DNA from: Lichenostomus cassidix
Lineage: Eukaryota; Chordata; Aves; Passeriformes; Meliphagidae
Direction of reading: 5' to 3'
DNA length: 64,000 bases
Assembly (NCBI GenBank): GCA_008360975.2
Contig: CM039183.1
Coordinates: 40,601,850 to 40,665,849 of the forward strand
Within the stretch, counting starts at the first letter, position 1, and the number at the start of each line of letters is the position of its first letter. Below are positions 1 to 10,700 of the stretch, piece after piece. The position numbers and the translations under genes are program-made. The notes below the pieces were generated by a model, which ran no database searches, was not told the origin of the DNA, and worked only from the letters and a program-made list of their open reading frames with translations.

Positions 1-3000
1 AAGTCAAGAAAAACATCCAAACAAATCCATAAACTGAATAGAGTGTCTAGGGAATGCTGCAATCTCTAATCAGTGTTTCTTGGTCCAGGTCAAGGAAAAA
101 CTCTACACATTTGGGTAAGAAAACAGTGTGTATGACAGTACACAAGTTAGAGGCAATGAATAAAAAAATTCACTCCATTAACCAAGCGTTTGATAGGTCT
201 AAAATTAAAGCAAGTGAGATGGAAGAAAGGACATAATTAACACAAGACCACAGTTACAGGATTTAATAGTGTGAGAAAGAAATTGCTACTTTAATTAGAG
301 GCAGTACCCTGCTTCATTTCTTTCTACTGGGAAATCATGAATAGATATTCTCATGGGTGGTAATTTGCATATGTCAAATCTCTGGGTTGATGTAGCACCG
401 GACAATGCAATTTTTTTTTAATAGGTTTTTTCACGCAAGCACTGGACAAGTCCATACAAAAGATTATTCAACACAACCGGTGTCAGAAAGGTTAGATGAA
501 GGATATCCTACATACCCCTGGTTTCATTATGCTCTCAAATTCTCCTACAACAGAACATTTTTTGACCAGGACCAAAAATCTTTCTGAGTTAAGAATGGTA
601 TTTTCAATCAGAGGATCCCAATTGAACACTGATCAAAAAATTTGCAGTCAAAAGGTATTGAAAAATTTTCACTGACAGCTGACAAGAATTTTAGACAATG
701 AAAATTTATCAGACCAACCATCCAGGCAAAACCAACAATAGAGAAATTTACTTCAGATATATAAGGAGACTGCTATGAGTGAATACACAAACAGTGGTGT
801 TTTCTGCCCCAGAGCTTCTTGTGGCCAAATACCAAATCTGCAGCTGTGAAAATAACGTTAAATTTAGTATTACTGTCTTCTAGAGTTAGATGAGAGCCCT
901 ATTCTTAATATATTTTATATTCCTAATATACTTTATTTGTATCTGAGTCTTCTGCAAGAAGAAAAAATCCTCTCTGCTTATCCAGCCAGTGACCTAGCCA
1001 GCAGGAGTGTACATCCAGGGATTTCTGAGTCCTACAAACCACCTTTGCTGCAAGAGACTTATGTGTGCACTGCTACAGACTAATCGGATGATGGTTACTA
1101 CACCATTAGTATACTACAGTATTAATATGCCCTCTGGGAAGAACTTTTCTCCCCACCTGGCTTTGTTATTTTTTCCAGCTATACAACTAAAACATCTGAC
1201 CCAAACCTTAAATGCCTAGGAAGGAAACCTGTGACTAAAACCTGACTTCAGCAAAATCAGTGCAAGCAAGGATTGATGCAGTTTAGGTACACACAGGTTT
1301 CACTAGATAATTTTACCGAGTTAAACAAATGTAACTTTGTGGGCACTGATAATCACTAACACTTTCAGAGAAGATTGGTATGAGCAGCTCAGCTATGGAG
1401 AACTGCTTGCACACTTACTTTTAAGATTTTAGTCAGGCAGTTTAGAGTGAACTACAATACTGGTGCTCAACATCTTGTTCCCAGTTGCTGTTCTGCTCAG
1501 CTCAAGTCAACAGCCTGGGCAGCTTGAGTGAAGATGGCACATCTGTAAGGAACCCAAGCTTTTTCATCTTCTTTGGGCTTTTTCAAAGAACTGCCTCAGT
1601 TATCACAACCAGTTCTAAAGCAAGAAAAAGAAGTAACTGGAATTCTCCATGCTTTTAGCCATTTTTCAATTTCTGCCTTAAATATGTAATTGACATCAGA
1701 AACAAGTAATTGGTATTTTTTCTTGAAAATACAGACATTACTTTGATTAATATGTACTTTCAGATTACACTGCAGAACAGAAAAGTCAAGTTTCTCACTA
1801 TAAATTCTATTTACACATCTTCTGATTTGGTAAATTTTAGGAAAATTACATGTGTTTGATACAGACACATGAAAGTCCAACAAATACTGTGCTCCCCTAA
1901 AAAAGGATGTTGAAACTATTTCAATATTCTAACAAATTTAAATGGATATTACTTTAGGAACGGTTTGACTAATCAAATATTTAGGAAAAATTTACTATGG
2001 CTTGTCTGTTGCTTAAAAAAAAATCTTCCATTTTCATAACTTAGAAGTTTTCTTAATTATCTTTAAAAGTTTAAAACTAATTAGCAAAGGCAGATTAAAG
2101 AAAAAAACAAATCTTCAAAAGCTAGTACAATCATCTTTTTCACAATGTAGTATATCAGACTCTTTTTGATCAAAGAAATCCAAAACATTTAGGGAAAGTA
2201 ACATACATTTTAACATCTCAGTTGTATTAAATACAACCAAAAAAAAGCACTGGTATGTAATTCTGCCTGCATGTTTATCAGTGTTTTGTAAAACACTGCT
2301 GAAAAGACATAACTTTTCTTTGTTAATCAAAGATACTCAACTTACAGTGTTCACAAATGTGTGCACAATACAATACAATGTACAAATATTTGAGAAAATG
2401 CCTTCTGTCTCTGAAGGATAAAGCTCCTAAAGTACATAAACATTAACTTAAGTCATCTCTCCAATATTAAAACATTACTTATTTTTAAATAAAAATATTT
2501 TGGAATGAGGGTTTGTAGAAGGGAGAAGAATTCTTGAAGAGGAAGCCACAGGACGTGACAGAAAGTGAAAATAGACACTGAAGAATAAAGCTTCATCCTG
2601 ATCTAAAAATACCATGCAAACCACATCAGGAATACATTTGCATATCTCCAGGCATTAGAAATATCAATGAAACAGTCTCATTTTAGTATTCCTTACTCCA
2701 GGGTTTGGAGTTTGGCAAAATTAAGCTACAATTTTTTGCCGGGCTACATACACAGCAAATTGTAACAACATTTACATGACTTCAACATGAACACAGGGCC
2801 ATTTACATAAATTCACAGGGCAAATTAACTCAGACTGTTGTGAGAGTGCCCTTAATCCCAACTGCACCCTTAAATAATAAAACACATTAGCTGTGCTGCT
2901 TTCAGGAATGGATTCTTTATTAAGGATGCAGCCAAGTGTCATAATAGACTGAAAAACAAAACAACCCAGTTTCCCGTGCATTCTATTTCAGAAAACAAAT

Positions 3001-6000
3001 CAAAATATTGTTTTATAATTTTTCCTGTATAATACGTTTTCCAGTAGTGAGTTGGTTTGTAAATAGAATTATGTAAAATTAGCATATTTTATTTTCCAAG
3101 ATGATCTTTGTACTCTTGGCAGATTCTTTACCACGTAAATGCTTTGCATTCAAAGCATTTAGTCTCTCTGCCTTGCTGCAATAAAATAGCTTTTCAATTA
3201 TTTTTTAATTGCAGAAAAGCTAAATGAAGTGTGCACTGCTCAGGCAATTTGGCTTTCTTATTACAAAACACAAGGGGGATCCTGACTGAGCTCTACATAT
3301 TGCAATGAGTAATTTCTTTCCCTTTGTTATGGTCTGGAACATTTTAAACATTTTATTTTTAAGCACAACAACATATATGAAATTGAAACCCAAATTTAAA
3401 AAACGCTTGCATGCTTTTCCTCTATTTCTGAATAAGTGAAGTTCGCTAATTTCCTTCTGTATTCATTTTACTTTGCAGAATTTATTCCAGGTTAGTCAAA
3501 TGTGTTCCCACCCCCCACCCCAGCATAATTACTGTAGTAGCAATGTTATTTGAACAGTAGTTTTTTCTTACTATTCTTAACGGTTGGTTTGTAATATATT
3601 CAGTGAAGATTTTCTGTATTATTTGCAGATCAATTACATTTTAAGGTTTCAAAATAATTAACAAAATACTTCTCTAGAAAGAGGCACCTAGGCTTACTTT
3701 CACCATCTCATCTTGCTTGGAATAGGGAAAACATCAGCATGTTCACAGATTAGGGCTAAAACCAGACCCTTGAGCTGCAAAGTGACTGCCAAACATCTCC
3801 TCCATTGGAGGCAATCCTAACCTGCCCACACATCCCCACACCCTGCCCTGTTGTTCCCCAATTATTACACTGAAAGAAAAGCATATTGAAGAGGTCCATC
3901 TGTCTCCTGTAACAGTACTTCCACAGTGAAGTATATGCAGGATGAAAAAAAGGTTCATCCACTAAATGTGAATCTTGAGTGAGAAGGGATGTGCAATGCC
4001 AGAGGTATGGCCTAGGCTTCAGCTGAAAATGGTCTTAATAAAACAAAACAGATTCAAAAAGAAGTTCCAGAACTTGAGGAATTTGTGGCAGTTAGTCACC
4101 TGCAGAGTTATTAAGAAAAGACATGACTTTTCCAACCCAAGTATCATCATGCTGTGGGGACTTCTACGTTTTATAGAAGAAAGTTTCTTTAGTTTCTTCA
4201 ACATCCATTGCAAATTTATTCCCAGAGTAGCTAGTAACACTTGAGAGGCCTTTAATGCTTGCCCACATTGAAATTACAACATGGAGTTCAAAGAAACTTT
4301 TAATTATATTGAGCCATAACAAATGCTGCGGGAACTAAACTAAAGCAACATTAGACTGAATTTCCAAAAATGTACTATAGTATTGTGGGCTGGAAACACA
4401 TGTTCCTTAATGGAAGCTTCTAGTATTTGCCTCTGGAAAAAAATTCATCCTTCTTTCAACAAATTAATAACAGAGTACAAAATTGTGGTATTTCACTTAG
4501 GCATTCAATTTTAAATGTTCCACCTCAAAAGCACATCCAGATCAGGTTAAACACCTCCTAAAATAAATGTAGGGCTAGATGGAACTTGTTGTTGGGAGAA
4601 CTTAGCTTCTTCAACCTTGAGATAATGTTCCCTAAAAGTCCTGAATGACAGGGTTGTCCTGAGAATGGCAAAGACTATTTAGATGCAGATTTGTTAATGT
4701 ATCAAGGATAACTTTAAAATAGCATTGGGGAAAGTCTGTAGGTCAGTATAAAACAGTGAGGATCTTGACAAGGTTCTGCTTGTTCCCAGTTTTCTGGGGC
4801 CCTCTATTTGACTTACTGTATGGAACAAATGTTGGCTTGTTGGTTGGTTCCTTTCCTTAAGGTGTCAGTATTTCCAGACACTACTTGAAAATGGGAATGA
4901 CACACAAGTGCTTATTAACAAAAAAAATTATCTAGGTGATGTCCATTTGCCTCACTTTGGGAATTAATATATAATCCTTCTATGAATTTTTCCCTTCTCT
5001 CTTAGTGCTACAGTGGAGTAGCAGTACTTAATTCTCTCACTCACAAAGACGGATGAAAAATGTTCTCAGGCTGAGTGATCACACCTTCTAATCTCACCAA
5101 AGACCTTCAATTTTTCTTAAATACCTTTAGCTTTACTTAAGCTTTTAGAGGCCTACACTCTAAGTTTTATACATAACTGATATAAATGATGTTTCACACT
5201 GGTAAGTGGGATCTTCATTTATTTTTAAGTGAAGACTTCCAAGCTATCATTATTTTCAGGTTTCATCATCAAGAAGATTCATAACACTGACAAAGACATT
5301 ATATCACTACTCATGAAAGTCTGTGAAAGGTATCAAATGACATTTGGTACTTGATTATTTTTTGTTGTGAGCAGCAAGATGATGAACAACTTTCCGGTCT
5401 TTGGCCAGAGCACACCCTTGCCTGCATGGAAAAGAATGCCTCCAGAGAGTTGGTGCAGTGACAGAACTATCCTTGCAGATTAAAAGGAAAATGTAAAGCA
5501 AGAAGTGCTCTATTAGAAATCATGAGGTCTTGGTAGGTGGAGACAACAGTAGGGCTTACCTGCAATACACAGATAAACCTGAAGTCACATCAGTTCAGCT
5601 GAAAGAATCTTTTGATCTTGGTAACCTTTTAATGTTCTCATCTCCACTTTATATAGCATGAGCTAATGTGTTTCTTACTCAAGTGTTGTGTATTGCCTGT
5701 TCCTCATGTGGACCACTCCTGCTCTCAGCACTTCCTGGGTGGCCAGAAATTGAGGGAAAGTTTTGAGATGATATGACACACACCACATAAGAGCAACTAG
5801 GACTGAAACTGAACCATGAAAACCAACAGCATAGCCAGAGGAAATACACTGATAGGAGTAAGTGAAAATAGTACAGATTAGTACAATAGTACAGATTTGG
5901 GATTGCATGAAGAAAGGTGGACAGAATTCAAAATTGCTAGTAATGTGAGATTGTTTGTTCTTTCTTTTACTTGGTTCTTTACTCTTTTTATATGAGTTTA

Positions 6001-6185
6001 GCATCTGTAATGATGCAGCAACTGGGACTAAAGTCTTTGATACTATGTGGCATGCCACAGCTCCAAAAGACCAGGATCTTTGGTCCTCAAATGGTTAAAA
6101 ACTAAGGGGAACGAGTGCCATCTACTGGCTCCCAGGTTGCCTTAGATCTGCTTATCATCACCGGATTAACAGGCAACGAAGAAGT
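1..6185. other. AT-rich non-coding DNA left of ARV1 exon 1
   Basis: This stretch is AT-rich and I found no exon in it on either strand. It lies 3' of ARV1 exon 1 in the direction of ARV1 transcription, so it is probably ARV1 intron 1. I looked on the minus strand for the next ARV1 exon (the conserved blocks following the zinc-binding start, and the later hydrophobic blocks) and saw none. Open frames here are short and resemble no protein I know. Nothing else is supportable. Confidence 0.5.
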
Positions 6186-6560
6186 TGTAGACTTCAGTGA
6201 AGTCTCCCCTCAGGCTCCTCTTCTCCAGGCTGAACAGACCAAGTGACCTCAGCCACACCTCACACGGCTTGCCATCTAGATCCTTCATCACCTTTGTAGC
6301 TCTCCCTTTAGATGATCTCCAGTAGCTTTACATCTTCTATTGTTTTGCCCAAAACTGTCCCCAGCACTCGATGTGAGGCTGCCCCAATGCAGAGCAGAAC
6401 AGAGCAGAGCAGGACAATCCCCTCCCTTGCCCGGCTGGTGATGCTGTGCCTGATGCACCCCAGGATAAGGCTGGCCCTCCTGGCTGCCAGGGCACTGCTG
6501 ACTCATGTTCAACTTGCCATCGACCAGGATCCCCAGGTCCCTTTGAATAATCATCACTCA
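6186..6560 (-). mobile_element. CR1 LINE fragment (internal part, 3' end missing)
   Basis: The plus strand reads as the reverse complement of an avian CR1 element, including the landmarks 'ctcttctccaggctgaac', 'gatgtgaggctgcc' and 'gatccccaggtccctttga'. The element therefore lies on the minus strand. It covers an internal stretch of the 3' part and lacks the terminal 3' repeat. It is diverged from the remembered consensus, so it is an old copy. The junctions are approximate. Confidence 0.8.
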
Positions 6561-6779
6561 GGCCCAGACATTTAGGCCCAGTGCCCCAGGAGCTGTGTTC
6601 AGCCACAGAGCCACGCTGAGATCTGTCCTTCAGCAAGAGCCAGGCCGAGCACAACAGCAGCAAACCCGCTGCAGTGCAGTGCCCCGTACAGGAGCACACG
6701 GGCCAGTCAGGACAGCTCTACCACACAGGTGCACTCAGGAGCTGGAGGAAATTACATCGGGAAGCGGGGCAGATGGAAA
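6561..6779. other. Unassigned GC-richer spacer between two CR1 fragments
   Basis: These roughly 220 bp separate two CR1 fragments. They are richer in G+C than the flanking AT-rich DNA but show no landmark I recognise. They may be a diverged piece of either CR1 copy or unique sequence. No convincing coding frame is present. Confidence 0.35.
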
Positions 6780-7192
6780 TCCTACAGAATCACAGAACGG
6801 GTCAGGCTGGAAGGGACCACAGGGTGTCGTCTGGTCCCACCTCCCTGCTCAGGCAGGGTCATCCTAGAGCACACAGCACAGCATTGAATCCAGATGGTTC
6901 TTGAATATCTCCAGTGAGAGAGACTCCACAACCTCTCTGGACAGCCTGTTCCAGTGCTCAGTCACCCACACAGTGAAGAAGTTTTTTTCTCATATGCAGG
7001 TAGAATTTCCTGTTTCTGCCCACTGCCCACTGCTTCTCGTCCTATTGTTTGGTACCATCAAGAAGAGCCTGTCTCCATGCTCTTGACACCCACCCTTTAG
7101 GTACCTATACACATGGATGAGATCCCCTCTCAGTGGTATCTTCTCGAGACTGAACGGGCCCGACTCTGCCAGCCTTTCCTCGTCACACACCT
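6780..7192 (-). mobile_element. CR1 LINE fragment with 3' end, next to the ARV1/TTC13 promoter
   Basis: The left edge has the reverse complement of the CR1 3' terminal repeat ('cagaatcacagaac'), followed by 'ggctggaagggaccacag' and further right 'cctgttccagtgctcagtca' and a 'gatgagatcccctctcag' block. The element is on the minus strand, with its 3' end at about 6785 and its truncated 5' side at about 7190. It lies in ARV1 intron 1, about 200 bp from ARV1 exon 1. It repeats part of the consensus covered by the neighbouring fragment, so the two are separate insertions. Confidence 0.85.
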
Positions 7193-7292
7193 GGATTCAG
7201 GGAAAGCGGCCACACCGTGCGGCACGGCCCGGGCTCGGCAGCAGGGGGCGCTCCGAGGCGCTCAGGCGCCCGCGTGCCTCCGGGCTCACCAC

Positions 7293-7305
7293 CACGTGCC
7301 ACGTG
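7293..7305. promoter_or_regulatory. Two E-boxes (CACGTG) one base apart
   Basis: CACGTG occurs at 7293-7298 and again at 7300-7305. This palindrome is the core site of bHLH-zipper factors such as USF, MYC/MAX and MITF/TFE. The pair sits at the start of ARV1 intron 1 inside the CpG island. The sequence match is exact; function is inferred. Confidence 0.45.
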
Positions 7306-7390
7306 CCGCGCGCCGCCGCCGCCCGCGGACCTCAAAGCTTCCCCCGTGCACCCCTCGCCTCCCCCGCCACTGCCCGCCACCCCGACTCAC

Positions 7391-7489
7391 GCAGATGGAG
7401 ATGCGGAGCACCCCGCGCTGGTAGTCCCGGTACAGCTCCGTGGCCTCCCCGTTGCACTCGATGCAGCGGTAGGCGCCGAGCGCCGCCAT
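7391..7489 (-). CDS. ARV1: ARV1 exon 1, N-terminus of ARV1 lipid homeostasis protein (partial)
   Basis: ARV1 is an ER membrane protein that affects sterol and sphingolipid trafficking and GPI anchor synthesis. On the minus strand, ATG at 7489 opens 33 codons that end exactly at a donor, TGC|GTGAGT (intron starts at 7390). The product starts [12 protein letters not shown] and continues with ELYRDY and GVLRISIC. This matches the start of the ARV1 homology domain, with C9 and C12 forming the CxxC half of its zinc-binding site and C33 near the exon end. The human splice junction, as I recall it, falls at the same residue and phase. Human ARV1 has about 30 more residues before this block; this copy has only about six. 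An in-frame ATG five codons upstream (7504) is an alternative start. The remaining exons, which encode the membrane segments, were not found in this window. Confidence 0.88.
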
Positions 7490-7583
7490 GGCGCGGGAGA
7501 GCACGCCCCAGCCCTGTCAGCGCTTCCAAACTGTCTCCTCATTTCCGCGTTCGGGGGAGAAGCCGAGCCGGACCAGCCGCGCT

Positions 7584-7603
7584 GCATCCCGGGAGTTGTG
7601 GTT
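7584..7603. promoter_or_regulatory. ZNF143/THAP11-like motif, first copy
   Basis: The bases GCATCCCGGGAGTTGTGGTT align with the long ZNF143 (SBS) motif in its GCATGCTGGGA...TGTAGTT form, with about four differences. The site lies between the ARV1 and TTC13 start codons. ZNF143 sites are typical of bidirectional CpG promoters. The match is by eye and no matrix score was computed. Confidence 0.5.
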
Positions 7604-7641
7604 TTCTTGCTGGCGGCGCCCGCGGAGCTGCCCCGATGGAG

Positions 7642-7661
7642 AACTCCATGTCCCAGGGGGC
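7642..7661. promoter_or_regulatory. ZNF143-like motif, second copy, opposite orientation
   Basis: The bases AACTCCATGTCCCAGGGGGC resemble the other strand of the same motif (AACTACAATTCCCAGCATGC). The copy starts about 40 bp from the end of the first one and faces the opposite way. It is weaker than the first copy, and the assignment rests on visual comparison. Confidence 0.35.
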
Positions 7662-7723
7662 AGTGCGGCGGCGGCCTCGCGGGCGGGGCGGCGGGGGCAC
7701 CCCGTGTTCCCGGCCGAGGCGGC

Positions 7724-7733
7724 GCGCACGCGC
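7724..7733. promoter_or_regulatory. NRF1-like palindromic site next to the TTC13 start
   Basis: GCGCACGCGC differs by one base from the NRF1 palindrome GCGCATGCGC. It lies 10 bp upstream of the TTC13 ATG. Immediately after it, GAAGATGGCACC places the TTC13 start codon within a YY1-like core (AAGATGGC). Both are common in TATA-less CpG promoters. This is a sequence resemblance only. Confidence 0.4.
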
Positions 7734-7742
7734 GCTGTGAAG

Positions 7743-10700
7743 ATGGCACCTGCCGGCGGGCTGGCGTGGGGTCCGTGGGTGTCGCTGGCCGCGCTGGCCC
7801 TGCTGGCCCGGGCCGCTCTCGCCCTCACCGAGCGCTACCCGGCGCTGTCCCTGCTCCAGCAGGAGCGGCACCGGCAGCGCCACGGCCCGGCGGGGGAGTG
7901 GGCGGAGCAGTTCTCGGCCGAGTGCGGTGAGTCGGGGGCGTCGCCGCAGTGACCGCCCGCAGCCCACGCGCGGCGGGGACGGGGCCGCTGGACCGGCGGC
8001 AGGGGGCGGAGGTGGGCGGCCCGGGGCGGTGCGGGGTGCCGGCAGCCCCTCGGCAGAGCGCGCTGCCGCCGCTCAGCTGACTCATAGCGAGGCATCTGGC
8101 GTGTGAGCTGCACCCCCAGCCGCGCCGAGCCGCTGAGCCTGTGCCAGCCAGCCCGGGGAAACCTCTCACTCCTGGGGCGGAATAGCCTTAGGTGTCGCAC
8201 GGAAGGATCCCTGCTGCCCCGTTCACCTCCCGAGCCCAGCAGCTGGACTCTTGTCTTCTCTTTAATTCCGGCACTCGGTAGTATGGGACATGCTATCACC
8301 CCGAGCTGATATTATTGAGTTTCTCAGCGCAAGATAAGGAGCTGCTGGGGAGGGTCCAGAGGTCTGGAGTATCTTTCTTATGAAGAGAGGCTGCGGGAGC
8401 TGGGCTTTTTTAGTCTAGGAAAGACTGAGAGGAGTTCTCATTAATGTATGCAAGTATCTCAAAGGCGAGTGTCAGGAGAATGGTGCCAAACTTTTCAGTG
8501 ATGCCCAGAGTGAGGACGAGGAGCATGGAACACATAAAACATAAAACACAGGAAGTTCCACTTCAACTTGAGGAAGAACTTCTTTATGTGGAGGGTGGCA
8601 GAGCACTGAAACAGGCTGCCCAAGGAGCTAATGGATTTTCCCTGTCTGGAGTCATTCAGAACCCACATGCTCCTGTGTCACCTGCTCGAGGTGACCCTGC
8701 CTTGGCAGGGGAGTTGAACCTATGATCTCCATAGGTCTCTTTCAACCCTATCAATTCTGTGATTCAGTGAGTTGGATGTGGCTTGATTTATTTTCAACTA
8801 CAATTATATTTATTTTGCTGGTGAACGGGATGCTTCTCTTTATGAGTGCCAAGTTTAGGTAGCATATCTGTTCTTTTTCAAGTTAATTGATGGTTTGTAA
8901 TACAGGCATAGTAAAACTATTTTAATGTGCTTGAATATCTTTTGCATTTGTACCATGTGGCTTAATCTACTGTCATTGTTGATCTCGAGCATGGTGTGAA
9001 TGAGCCATACAAAAATACCAGTCTGAATCACAGTGTACACATAATACAGCTGAAGAAGAAGGTTTATCAATTCCTTGGAATGTGACACTAAATTATATAT
9101 AAGAGAATAACCACTGATGTGTCATGACTTAACTGTCAGCATGGTTTTGTGATTTTTTTTTTCTCCCCTTTGTTTCATAAAGCCTCTGCTCATATCAGCA
9201 ATTCCCATGGTCCATAACAACTAATATAAAACTAGTATAATCCACTTGAATTACAGACTCTATGCAAATAACATCTTATGAGTTTCCTGCATCTGTTTTT
9301 TCCTTTTTTCCCCCCCACTCTTTGTATGTGCTTTTGTATTCACATTTTAAGTTCTTTGGTTAGTTTTTATCCCAATTTTTGTGTGTGTGTGGCTGCAGTG
9401 GCTGAGAGCCATAGTATGTAAACGCTAAATCAGGTAATGTAAGTTATCTCAGGTAACCATTGCTACAAATTATTCAAGCTTAAACATAAAACAAGAAGAC
9501 TTTCACCCAGTGTTGAGATAAAAATCTGTATACCGTACAAGTTAATAAATGGCAAAGCACTTGATTACTTCTGTTACTAGACCTGACATGAATGATTGAC
9601 TCAAGATACTCCTTCAGAAGTGTATTTGGAATATTTTATTTTGATTTAATGGCAGATGTTGTTTTAAAGAAACCAGTGTAACTAGGATTGATACAAGGAA
9701 TTCTGCTTAAGTCATCAGGTACCTCAGGTACCTTGCATGCAGGTAGATAAAAAGAGAGCTCTTAGTTACAGGATAACATACTTACCTTGAAATAGCCATA
9801 AACCTATTCACTCCTTGCTGTTTAAGTGTTAGGACGAAATTAATTGCCAGTTGAAAAATACCTTTAAGCTCTTGGTGTTTGTTTTAGTACAGCTTGCACA
9901 GAATCTGGGATTTTTTTGGTATCAAATAGTTTTTCTTGTAGCCTACTACAAGGTCCAAAGTAATTTCTATGGTTGGTGTTTCTAGCTTTTCATGAAGTTG
10001 TTAATGTGGCACAGCTTTGGTTGTATCTGACTTGCAGACAAAGGCAGATCCCTTTTTTCCCTATGAGTAAAGTAGTTAGTTGCTCCAAGAACTGCAAGAT
10101 TTGAGGGGTCCTTTCCCTGCTGTAGCTTGTATCAAGCTTGTGGCTTGGCTGTCTTATCCCCTACCACCTTATACAAAATTCCTTCACTAAATACTTGCTG
10201 TTGTGCAGAAAATTATTCCAGAGGTAGGCCATGCCTGCACTTTTTTGCTTTGGTTTCTGCAGCAAAAGTTTCTCAGTGAGTCCGCAGGCAAAACTCTTAA
10301 GTCATGATTTACGAGCACCAGCAGGAACAAGTAACATGGTAATAACGCTGCCGTAGCACAGGAGGGCTTGGCAAGTGTGAAGAACAAAGGGCAGTGATGA
10401 AACCTCATGCTGGCAATGCTCTTTTTGGAAACAACGGGTGCTTTGCCACTGTTCTCACAGGACTTTCTGATTTTAAACTTTGACCTTCTGCTTTTTACCA
10501 CTCCTGCTTTTGTTGTAAAATTTCTCGCATTGGTTATCATTTATGGCTCAATGTAGATCCAAGTTCATATTTCCACTGAATGATTTTAAATGCTATTTTA
10601 TAAGAAGACTGTTTCTTTTTCTCTTTTAGCTCTGAACTTGTGAGATATAGGGGATTAACTGCAATCCTTAAAAAGGCTAGATACAAGAGCACACCCTGCA

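Larger units (their letters stand above)
7200..8100. promoter_or_regulatory. CpG-rich bidirectional promoter region of ARV1 and TTC13
   Basis: The sequence changes abruptly from AT-rich DNA to very GC- and CpG-rich DNA containing both first exons, which diverge (ARV1 start at 7489 on minus, TTC13 start at 7743 on plus). I see no TATA box between them. The roughly 250 bp between the start codons hold two ZNF143-like motifs and an NRF1-like motif, listed separately. Divergent CpG-island promoters without a TATA box usually serve broadly expressed genes. Transcription start sites cannot be placed from sequence alone, and the boundaries are judged by eye. Confidence 0.8.

Noticed and set aside
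1596..1883. 95-codon minus-strand frame as a possible ARV1 exon
   Set aside because: No resemblance to ARV1 or another known protein; length is within chance for AT-rich DNA.
5675..6058. 127-codon minus-strand frame as a possible ARV1 exon
   Set aside because: Its translation does not match any part of ARV1 that I remember, and I saw no fitting pair of splice sites.
7117..7967. Several 100-240 codon frames around the ARV1/TTC13 promoter
   Set aside because: By-products of high G+C. Only the frames for ARV1 exon 1 and TTC13 exon 1 match known proteins and end at proper donors.
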